Below, piece by piece: positions 55,813 to 64,000 of a stretch of 64,000 nt of DNA (the stretch's first letter is position 1; each line of letters begins with the position of its first letter). This stretch comes from Allomyces arbusculus. Taxonomy: Eukaryota; Blastocladiomycota; Blastocladiomycetes; Blastocladiales; Blastocladiaceae. Location of the stretch: positions 124,001 through 188,000 of the forward strand of contig JADHYV010000043.1 of assembly GCA_027604705.1 (NCBI GenBank), read 5' to 3'. Position numbers and translations under genes: made by a program. Under the pieces are notes generated by a model, which saw nothing but the letters and a program-made list of their open reading frames with translations, had not been told where the DNA came from and did no database searches.

Positions 55813-56943
55813 CTAGCACACGTCCCCAAAGTAGCCGCGCTGCCCCAAAAACGACGAGTGGACGTCGTACGACAAGAACGGAACGCGCCCGTCAGAGCAC
55901 TCCTGGTCCTCGCTGCCGACGCACGCGTAGATTTGGCCCTTGCGCGCGTACTTTTCGCCCACGACGTGCCGGTACCCAAACGCAATAAGTGGCACGTGCG
56001 GGACCAAGTCGTTTCCCTCGGTGACACGGTCGACAGCCACCAACCCCATCGCGCTGACCATGGACGAGAACTCAGCGTTGCCGACGCGTGGCGACGCGAA
56101 ATTGAGCAGGTGCACACGCGACGGCAGCACCACCGCCGTGGCCGCATCCGCGGCCGCGAGCGTTGTCACGGCTGCGCCGAGTGAGTGGCCCGTGAAAATA
56201 ACCGTCGCCTGCGGGTACCGCTGCGCCGTGACCGCAATCGTGTCAAGCAAGTCGCTGCGCACGGCCTCATACACTTGCACGAACCCGCGATGCACGCGCA
56301 CGTCGCGCGCCGCGAACCCGGCAGCAGGAGGCCGTCCGTACGGGTACGCAATGAGCACAAAATCAAAGTCCTTGAGCCAATTATCGACCGTGACGGAACC
56401 GCGGAAAACCACGATTATCTGCTGGCCGCCGTCGCGCACGGCCACGTAAGCGCGCGTATCGCCGCGTTCGAGAACGCGCACCACGGTCGTGTCCCGGCTA
56501 GCACTGTCGTTGCAGTATCGCCCGCATCGCCAGGCGCCGAGCGTGTCGGCGGTCCCGCAGTAGATGGCCGCCGCGTAGACAGCGGTCGTCTTGATTGTGG
56601 CTAGCGCGGCGCCAGTCACGACGGGTCGGTTGGTGGGCACCTTGGCATGCGCAGTCTCGAGTCTCATGGCCTTGGCTTCGTCGCTGCTGTCTTGGCCCAT
56701 GATGTCGCGAAGCGTCTTGGCCTGCGCCGGTTTCACGTCGCCCGCGAGCGACGCATAATCAAAGTCGAGACTTGGGGACAACAGCTTGCCGGCGGCGGTC
56801 AAGTCTGGCTCGAGGGTCTGGTTCATTGCATTGGTGGATGCGGCTGGGTGTACAGTCGCTGGAATGGCGGCGGCTCCATGGATCACGCCGAGGATGGCTT
56901 CAATTGCGAGAGTGAAGATGGCGGTGAGCGACGAGAACTTCAT
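55813..56943 (-). CDS. Secreted class 3 lipase (alpha/beta hydrolase)
   Basis: Hydrolyses esters of glycerides or related substrates outside the cell; fungal relatives include triacylglycerol lipases and feruloyl esterases. 376 residues, one exon. Signal peptide MKFSSLTAIFTLAIEAILG with likely cleavage after AAA near residue 26, then a propeptide-like region to about 105. Catalytic triad visible: S254 in FTGHSLGAA, D312 in EGNDLVPH, H362 in YDVHSSF. The oxyanion strand VVFRGS and SPRVGN are typical of lipase_3. Cysteines at 341 and 349 and near the C-terminus may form disulfides. Substrate cannot be read from sequence. Confidence 0.92.
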   Translation of the reverse strand: MKFSSLTAIFTLAIEAILGVIHGAAAIPATVHPAASTNAMNQTLEPDLTAAGKLLSPSLDFDYASLAGDVKPAQAKTLRDIMGQDSSDEAKAMRLETAHAKVPTNRPVVTGAALATIKTTAVYAAAIYCGTADTLGAWRCGRYCNDSASRDTTVVRVLERGDTRAYVAVRDGGQQIIVVFRGSVTVDNWLKDFDFVLIAYPYGRPPAAGFAARDVRVHRGFVQVYEAVRSDLLDTIAVTAQRYPQATVIFTGHSLGAAVTTLAAADAATAVVLPSRVHLLNFASPRVGNAEFSSMVSAMGLVAVDRVTEGNDLVPHVPLIAFGYRHVVGEKYARKGQIYACVGSEDQECSDGRVPFLSYDVHSSFLGQRGYFGDVC

Positions 56944-57402
56944 GCTTGGTTGAGGGGAGTGATCATGGCCGTTGATGGTGGGTGGTCATTATATTTATCC
57001 CGCTGGAATCGTGTGGATTCATCGAGGTGTGTTGTCAGATGCAAAGATGATTTGAGACAAAAATGGAACAACGTTAAATTGGATTCAAACCTACACACCG
57101 TCCCACACATTCAATTTTGGAGAGGGCAAGACATGCATGTCAGACAGGATCCGCACGGGCGCATGGCGCGTCAAGCCAGAAAAATAATGAGATGGCTGAC
57201 GCTCCTTCCTTCAAGTGCTCATAGAATAACGCAACAATATGATTACTCGCTTCTCCAACATCCAAACGTTGACCAAGACACTTCACTCGCCAGGACGTTG
57301 GTGACAACAACAGCAATCGCTTTAGCTTATTCTAAAAACCCGAGCTCATCGTCAGCGAGCTCACCGTCAGCGATCAGGTGGTGCGCCATGAATACTCGAC
57401 TT
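56944..57402. other. Intergenic gap
   Basis: About 460 bp, less GC-rich than the genes, upstream of the lipase and downstream of the BTB gene. No feature recognised. Confidence 0.35.
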
Positions 57403-58533
57403 CTACAATTGCGGCGCCGTCGCCTTCGTCATGGTTGGCTCCACGCTTTGCTGACGCTTCTTCGTGCGCGGCCGCGGTGCATCAATGGGCTCGTCGGGCA
57501 TCGAGCGCAGCTCCTCAAGCTGCTCCTCGAGCAACTTCATGAGCTTGCGGTTGACGGCAATGGCCAGCAGCTTGAGCCCCAGGTACCGCGCGAGCTGAAG
57601 CAAATGCCGCCATGCGTCTTCGTCGAGTGTGGATGGGTCGCACGCAAAATCGTCGACGAGGTCCTCGGGCGTGCTCACGGGCAACGTCGGCTGGTCGGGC
57701 GTCCAGCCCGAGTAAATATGGATGAACACGAGCGCCATAGCGGGAGCGTTCCATGACGTGAACAATATCGGCTCCCTGGTCGCGAGCTTGGTCGACTCGA
57801 CCCACGGACCAGACAGCATCGAGCGAAAGATGTGCGAGGCGCGCATCAAGATCACGCGCGACGCGAGCAACGGCGCGTCGACTCCCTTGGTCAAAAACGA
57901 GCAATCGCACACGTCTGGGTCGTGAAGATACGGCAAGAGGCCCACCGACGCCGGAATGACATTCTTGTGCAGGACCTCGTTTGCAGCGACCAACGAGAAC
58001 GCCAGCTCCAAATTCCGCACTCGCTTGTCGTGGTGGCGTTGCACGTCGACGGCCACAACGCAGGACGCAATAACGGCGGCGCCAGTTTTTGGGTGCTCAG
58101 TCGGCAAGACGGTGGAGACTGCAGGGGCTTTGAGTTGCATCGAAAATGGGAACGACGGCCGCTCTTTTTCCTCGCCGTCGTCGTCGTTTTCGTCTTCGTC
58201 GACATCATCATCGTCATCCCCGTCGCTACCGTCATTGCTGTTGTCATCGACGAAAGCGTCAAACGAAATGGAGCCGGTCACGTCAAACACAATGTTGCTC
58301 AGCTCGGCACTGAACCACGCGGCAATCCCGACTTCGACCAGGTGGACATTCGGCCGCCTCTCGAGGAGGTCTGGCGTCGGCTTCAGCTCGGATGGTTGAA
58401 GCGCGGGAAACAAGTCGATTTGGCCAGCTGGCTGCCAGTCATGGGTCGCGCCGTCGGTGGTTGCAAGATACCGGAGATCCGCTTGGGTCCAGGAAAAGGT
58501 GCAGTTGACCTTTTGAACGGGGTAAAACGCCAT
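57403..58533 (-). CDS. BTB/POZ-domain protein (intact copy of a three-copy cluster)
   Basis: 376 residues, one exon. The first 95 residues form a family-specific beta-rich domain (VNCTFSWTQADLRYLATTDG, NVHLVEVGIAAWFSAELSN), possibly MATH-like. A very acidic linker follows (about 95-125). The BTB domain is at about 205-330: CDCSFLTKGVDAPLLASRVI, LMRASHIFRSMLSGPWVEST, then ALVFIHIYSGW and the helical end LARYLGLKLLAIAVNRKLM. BTB proteins usually link substrates to Cul3 ligases. The tail is basic with a nuclear-signal-like RPRTKKRQQS. Two decayed copies lie at 60.2-61.2 and 61.7-63.0 kb in the same orientation. Confidence 0.85.
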   Translation of the reverse strand: MAFYPVQKVNCTFSWTQADLRYLATTDGATHDWQPAGQIDLFPALQPSELKPTPDLLERRPNVHLVEVGIAAWFSAELSNIVFDVTGSISFDAFVDDNSNDGSDGDDDDDVDEDENDDDGEEKERPSFPFSMQLKAPAVSTVLPTEHPKTGAAVIASCVVAVDVQRHHDKRVRNLELAFSLVAANEVLHKNVIPASVGLLPYLHDPDVCDCSFLTKGVDAPLLASRVILMRASHIFRSMLSGPWVESTKLATREPILFTSWNAPAMALVFIHIYSGWTPDQPTLPVSTPEDLVDDFACDPSTLDEDAWRHLLQLARYLGLKLLAIAVNRKLMKLLEEQLEELRSMPDEPIDAPRPRTKKRQQSVEPTMTKATAPQL

Positions 58534-60182
58534 GACGACGCGAGAGATTGGTGCTGGAGCGTCGTCCGACAGAATTGAGCTGGGCGGTTTGTGTGCAATA
58601 AGTGAAGGACGAGAAGGGCGGGAATTTTATGAATCCACGATGATTAAATTTTGCCCAGCTCGTGGGCTGCTCCGGCTTGGTCGTGCCCGGGTCATTGCCG
58701 ATCCCAAGTGAGTGAGAGGAGGCGTCGGTTTGAGTCAGTTCTGACCATTCGTTTGGTGTCGTGGACGCTATGGATTTGGATGTTCTTTTTCGTTCACCAA
58801 TAGCAAACCATAAAGCCTGGTTCGACTGACTCGAAATGGCATCGTCGGATGAAGGATTGGAGTATCTACCGTTACATCTTCCCTCAGTCTCCATCCCCAA
58901 GTTGAGTGACTGCTTGGACTGCTTACTGCAACTCATATTCGAGCATGGAACGAGCTCTTTTATCACAAGCCGACTCGAGATGCGGCTGGACAGGTGGAGA
59001 GAATGGATGGCTGCTCGAAATGCCACTGATGTGGGAGAAAATGTATGGCGAAGTGATGGTGGCAAATAGGTGGGATAGCAGAAAGGTTCCGCCCATCGAA
59101 TCGACCATGGCATCAGGGTGTAGGACCTGTGTGCAGCATGACATACATCGTACACAGTCTGGATGTGCGCAACCCGCCATTTCGTCAACTTGCGCCTTCA
59201 CACGGACAGAGCGACAAATTCAAACAAATCGCTCTTCGGATCAATCACATCTCAGGTCACAACGCGCAATTCAGACCGGCTGCGCCCACTGCCATTGTCT
59301 GTGACCTGCTGCATCAACAAATATGCCAAGTATCCCGCAGCAATGCTCAGCGCGCCTTAGATGGCGCCTCAAGCAGGATAACCCACAGGTCCGTTGCTTG
59401 GTCGCGGTTTGGCACCACTATCACGTCCGAACTGTGACCAAGCTGGTCGGCGCGCAGCAGGTGCCATCGCTGTTCTTGAGGTGGAAGCCGCTGCTGCCAC
59501 TATCATTGGACAGCAAAGACCACTTGCACCGCTTGTCTTTTGTCGAAATCGTCGCTGCTGCATCGTACGGAACGATGAGACCCAAGACTTCAATGAAATG
59601 CCGAAAACAGTGCTGAATGCGGCATGGCGCAGCGCAACAACATGTCTTCATCCAGGAGAACACAAAAGCGCAGCAGCACGGGGGAACGACTTTCCCAGCT
59701 ATCCATGGATTTGACCGCTACTGTGAGCGCATCGAAGAGTCCTCTCCCCTCCCCACCCCCCACCCCCTACCGAGCGCCAGGCGCGCATCTGGAGACAATG
59801 CTGTCCACCGGTTGGTGGGCCCGAAACCGCCCGAACTGTCCTTGCAGCAAGGTCGTCATTATGCAGTTGTGAAACCATAGCTGTGGGTCAACCCATCCAA
59901 CCCAATCGAAAATAATCATTCAAGCTCGATGGAATGAAGGGTTTTGCTCAAAATTCGACCGAACCACTCTTTTGCTGCTGCCACAATCATCTGCAATCGT
60001 CTCTCGACCAAGCAAGCATTTCTCCCGCAGCGGCAGCAGCAAACATCAGTGTTGGCCCAAACTACTGTCTGCCAGTGAGGTCAGGTCACTGACATCGAAT
60101 GAGGGCAAAGCCGCGTCAGGGCGCGAATGTAACACAATGGCCGTGTCATTGCCATCAATTGGCAGCAGTGACGCCGCTGAAG
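58534..60182. other. Spacer between BTB copies
   Basis: 1.65 kb. Short plus-strand frames (for example LPSVSIPKLSDCLDCLLQLI at 58.9 kb) are weakly F-box/LRR-like in composition but nothing aligns. No repeat recognised. Confidence 0.35.
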
Positions 60183-61197
60183 TCATCTCCTGCTGCCGGC
60201 ATGTACTTGCGTGCAAAATGGCGCATCAAGTTGATCGGCCGCCGCGACACTTTGTTCCTGGAACTGTTCATTGAGCAGCGCCACGTTCTTGCGGTTCACG
60301 GTGAGCACCAATTTGTTGAGCCTCAGGAAACGCGAGAGCTTGAGCAAATGACGCCACAAGTCCTCGTCAAACAACGCCGGGTCGCACGCGAAATCGTCGA
60401 TGATATCGACGGGTAGATCGGCGGGCAAAGTGGGATACTCAGGCATCCACCCCGAGGTAAATGTGGATGAACGCGAGGGCATCAATGAAATCGGTTCCTG
60501 ATTGCCAGCTTGGCCGACTCGACCCACAGGCCCGAGAACATCGACTGAAAATAAGGCGACGTCCGCATCAAAAGAACCCGTGACGCGAGCAATGGCGTAT
60601 CGACGCCGTTGGTCAAGAATGCACGGTCGCACGCTCGAGTCGTTTAAAAAAGGGCAAGAAGCCCAACGTCGGTGGTGGGGAGTCGCGCTTGCTGACCATC
60701 TTGCTCGATGCGAGAAGGGACAAGGACAACTCCAAGTCGGACCCTTTCTTGTCGGCGTGTCGCACGTCGCCGGCACAACGCACGACACGAGCACGTCGGC
60801 GCCAGTCTTGGGCGGTTCGGCGGAAAGGACGGTGGCGGAACCTTCAGCTGCATCGAGAACGGGAATGACTGGCACTTCGAGTCGTCGTCCTCGTCGTCTT
60901 CGTCGTCATCGAGATCAATCCTATCATGTCAAACACCATATTGCTGAGTGCAATATCGAACCACGCGGTCACGGAGACCTCGACGAAATGGCCATTGGGC
61001 CGCTCCTCATGGAGAGCCGGGGTCGGCTGCTGCTGGGCCGGTCGAATCGCAGGAACGAGAACGATCGAGCCATGCTTTCCCCACTTTCGTGTCACGCCCC
61101 CCGCTGTTGCCAAGCGATTGAGGCTGATGGACACGCTGTCGGGACATGTAAACCAGGAGTTGATTATTTTCGCGAAGTTGTTGTTACAGCACGGCAC
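60183..61197 (-). pseudogene. Decayed BTB paralogue, copy 2
   Basis: Matches the intact copy in pieces: N-terminal SVSISLNRLATAGGVTRKW and GHFVEVSVTAWFDIALSN, then TGADVLVSCVVPA, and in other frames the end of the BTB (DDFACDPALFDEDLWRHLLK, LSRFLRLNKLVLTVNRKN). The middle of the BTB domain is badly shifted: at least three frame changes are needed, and the acidic linker is shortened. The C-terminal NRKNVALLNEQFQEQ matches NRKLMKLLEEQLEEL of the intact copy. Very probably non-functional. Confidence 0.7.
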
Positions 61198-61714
61198 AAG
61201 CGAGCGTTGGCACGGGTTGGTTCAGGGGCGCAGCGAGAAGTGGTGCGGCAGGCGGATCGCGCGGCCGGTGCTCGACGTCGTAGGCAGCTGTTGTGAACGT
61301 TGCTGTGGGTTGCTGTGGGTTGTGACGTTTGTGTTGAGGGTGACCGCCGCGGGATAAACGAAGAGACAGGTCGAAGCAATTCTGTGTGTGTGAGGCTCTG
61401 TCTCACTTTCCATGCTTGTGTGCGTCAGGTCAGACTGGACAAGTTTCGTGTCCGGCCAAGATTGCTGAAGAAAACACTGCTCGATAACGCTTACCTATCC
61501 AACCTTGCAGCGCTTGTGCGTTGGCACGCTTTACTTTGACAACACGACAAGAGCTGGCTTCCATTGACCGCAATTGTGGTTGGCACGTTGGGTTGGGCCT
61601 CTGCTGCCACGTCGCTGAGATCGCTGACAGATTTGATGCAAGCAAGAACGGAGCGACAAAGCCTTCAAATCGGCGATGGAGCAGATCGACAACACAGCCA
61701 CAGATAATTCATCG
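61198..61714. other. Spacer between BTB copies 2 and 3
   Basis: About 520 bp, no recognised feature. Confidence 0.35.
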
Positions 61715-63044
61715 TCAATGGATCACCGACAAACACTCCCCTACCCCGGGTCGAAACGATGCAGGCAGCACCGCCAATGTTGGTCCGCGTTTTTCTTCGG
61801 GCAGTTCAGTGACAGGAGAAAGTGAAGATGAGGCAGCGTCAGGATGCGGGGGCGGCACGTCAGCCGCGTCGTCCGTTGACGGCGACGGCGAATCCGTGGC
61901 CTGCGGTTCAGCAAACTGCTGGCTGTCCGTTGCGCGCGACTGCGGTATGTTAATGGGCTCAATGGGCATGAAACTCTGCTTCACAAACTGGCCCTCGAGC
62001 AACGCCACGCGCTTGCGGTTGACGGCGAGCGCGAGCAGTCGGAGACCAGAAACCGCGCGAACTTGAGCAGATGGTGGTGCCACGTGTTCTCGTCAAGTCA
62101 AGCCGGATCACACGCGAAATCCTCGATGAAAGAGGGAGGGACATCTGCGGGCAGCGCGCGATAGTCGGGTGTCCAGCTCGGCCCGAGTAAATGTGAATAA
62201 ACGCCAGCGCGACAGTAGGCGCTTCCCGCGTTTCCAACGAAATCGGTTCCTTGGTGGCCACCTTGGCCCATTCGGTCCACGGGCCCGAGAACATTTGACA
62301 GAAAATGGGCGAAGCCCACATCAAAAGCACGCGAGACGCGTAGAGCGGCGTGTCGACCCCTAGAGTCAAGAACGAGCAGTCGCACGCGCTGGGATGTCGA
62401 GAAACGGCAAATGATTCAAGGTCAGCGGGAGGGGGCACTTGTTGAGGGAGGTCGACACGTTCAGGAAGAGTGCCAACTTGAGGTCTCCCACTTTCTTGTC
62501 AGAGCGTAGAAGTCCACCAGCATGATGCACGACCCGAGCGGAGCAGCACCGGCTATCGACCGACCGGCCCCTCGCTGAGGAGGGGCAGCGACGGGAGGAA
62601 GAGCCATGATTTGCATGGAACAAGGGAACGACCGCCGCTCAAAACCTCGCCATTGACGGCGTCCATGGTAACGTCCCCATACTCGTCCAGGTCGTGGAAC
62701 GAGAAGGTGCCAATTACGTCACACACCAAGTTGCTCAAATTCAGATCGAACCACGCCGTCAGGCCGACCTCAATCAAATGAACGTTGGGCCGCTGCTCAA
62801 GAAACTCGACGCTCGGTGGCCAATCCGAGGGTCGAATCGCAGGAACGAGGTAGATGAGGTCGAGGTTCATCCATTTGCCCGTCACGCCGGCGGCCGCCGT
62901 TAAGCGAGTGAGGTTGACGGTCTCGTCGTTCCACGAAAAAATGCAGTTGATCATGGCCAATGGCGTTGTCGAGGAGCAGGATCCAGATTCAGGACGGGAC
63001 GTCGCGGGGACGCGGCAGGTCGCGATCAAGAGCATGTTGAACAA
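61715..63044 (-). pseudogene. Decayed BTB paralogue, copy 3
   Basis: N-terminal domain is preserved in one frame (CIFSWNDETVNLTRLTAAAG, NVHLIEVGLTAWFDLNLSN), then breaks. The BTB core is readable from 62438 to about 62160 (CDCSFLTLGVDTPLYASRVL, FIHIYSG). The last part is in another frame (LRLLALAVNRKRVALLEGQF), ending in a Ser/Pro-rich tail. At least three frame changes. The acidic linker is almost lost. Closer to copy 2 in the conserved WFDxxLSN segment than to the intact copy. Confidence 0.7.
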
Positions 63045-63426
63045 CGCGGATGCAGGCAGGTACCTCGGTCAGGCGCCGTCGTCAGGCGAGACCGCAGGCG
63101 CGGGCGCAGTGCAGGACGTGGGGTAGGCGAAGGCCGGAGCCGCCGGGCGTCAAGCAGGGCAGCGCGTGTCGGGCGCAGGGGCGGTGGCGAGCGTTGGTGG
63201 GAACGGCGCAACGGCTCACCGCGACTGGTCGTCGTTCCCCTGCTGCGCCGCCCCACGTCTGCGTCAGACCGCTGCCACCGCTGTCGACCAAACAATCAGC
63301 AAAACCTCCCACGGGACTGCTGAAGACCATCTCCGCTCGACCAACGACGAGCTCGTCTAGTCGTCCCGCCGCTCTCTCCCACCTCCCTCCCGCCGCACCG
63401 TCACCAACGTCCCGACTGCCAACACC
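63045..63426. other. Intergenic gap
   Basis: About 380 bp between the divergent BTB relic and the last gene; presumed promoter of the latter. No motif recognised. Confidence 0.3.
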
Positions 63427-63989
63427 ATGTCCACCACAAGAGCCCGCCGCCACGTCTGGGAGCCGCGCCGTGAGCGCCCCACTGCATCGATGCTCGTCCA
63501 TGCCGGCTTCGCCATCCTCGCTGCGCTCTTCTATTTTGCCGCCGCCATGACCGTCGTCGTTGCCGCGCCCTCAAATCACGCGCGGAACGCTGCTGCTGTC
63601 CCGCCGCCGCAGCCCCACGCAGAACCGCCATTGGGTGTGTTTTCGGCCACCAACTCGGTTCAACAATCTCCAGCTGCCAACACTCATTTCAAGTCATCAT
63701 GTTCTCCCACGCAGACTTGGCTCCACCCGCTCCGTTTGGTCGCCCCGGCGTGGCCGAGCTTGGCCACTTGCACGTCATGGGTCCGTTCAAGGACGTGAGG
63801 CTCGTTGCTGCCGGTTTGCTCGTCGCCGCCATGGCCGTCATGGTCGTGGTCGTGCGGTTCGCACTGACGCCCTACGCGGTCGCGGCCAGGCGCCGTGCCG
63901 ACGCGCGCTACATGCAGGGCTCGGAGGCTACTGCTGTGCAGTCGTCAGATGGCAAACCGTCGCGGGCTGCGTTTAGACTCGAGGACTGA
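63427..63989 (+). CDS. Small protein with two membrane helices
   Basis: 160 residues from two exons (63427-63634 and 63715-63989) joined in phase by an 80-nt intron (donor GTGTGT, acceptor ACGCAG). Basic N-terminus (MSTTRARRHVWEPRRERP), first hydrophobic helix at about 23-47 (LVHAGFAILAALFYFAAAMT), a Pro/Ala-rich loop, second helix near 102-124 (LVAAGLLVAAMAVMVVVV), then a basic and polar tail. The first helix may be a signal anchor. Not recognised; it resembles in layout the other short membrane proteins of this window (3.7 and 10.3 kb) but no alignable motif was found. Confidence 0.58.
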
Positions 63990-64000
63990 AGTGATGCGGG

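Overview
The window looks like nuclear DNA of a zoosporic (flagellated) fungus, most probably of the Blastocladiomycota type. The basis is high GC content, short GT-AG introns of about 55-320 nt, fungal housekeeping genes (eRF1, PAN2, EFL1, 20S proteasome alpha6, CorA, Atf1-like bZIP) and, beside them, flagellar genes that non-flagellated fungi have lost (CFAP157, CFAP144 and a CDKL-type kinase). The species is an inference. No virus-derived element, transposon, rRNA or CRISPR array was recognised.

Layout. 1-3.1 kb: 5' part of CFAP157 (minus), divergent from eRF1 (plus). 3.7-4.5 kb: a small PPxY membrane protein. 4.7-10.2 kb: a class C GPCR array (minus) with one nearly complete receptor between two truncated copies. 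10.3-16.9 kb: a small signal-peptide membrane protein, an unknown Ala-rich protein and a large P-loop GTPase-like protein with a membrane segment. 17-19.7 kb: decayed F-box/LRR-like sequence. 20-21.5 kb: CorA Mg2+ channel. 23-27 kb: a CUE-like protein, a doubtful small secreted protein and an Atf1-like bZIP factor. 27-30.4 kb: decayed copy of an unknown family. 31-37.6 kb: LRR protein with a Cys-rich tail, divergent from PAN2. 38.5-41.8 kb: CDKL kinase divergent from CFAP144. 42-44.2 kb: double CUE-like PPxY protein convergent on proteasome alpha6. 45.4-48.9 kb: EFL1. 49-52 kb: decayed F-box/LRR-like sequence and a second copy of the unknown family. 52.6-58.5 kb: a PPxY type I membrane protein, a secreted class 3 lipase and a BTB protein. 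60-63 kb: two decayed BTB paralogues. 63.4-64 kb: a small two-helix membrane protein.

How the parts relate. The intact genes fall into translation and mRNA turnover (eRF1, EFL1, PAN2), flagellum (CFAP157, CFAP144, CDKL), ubiquitin/proteasome (alpha6, two CUE-like proteins, three PPxY proteins that could recruit Nedd4/Rsp5-type ligases) and sensing or response (class C GPCR, bZIP). Between them lie lineage-specific families (GPCR, BTB, F-box/LRR-like, one unknown family), each present as several copies, most of them broken. Exon boundaries were worked out by eye from reading frame, GT/AG and family resemblance; in CFAP157, eRF1, CorA, PAN2, CDKL and EFL1 all phases close without forcing.
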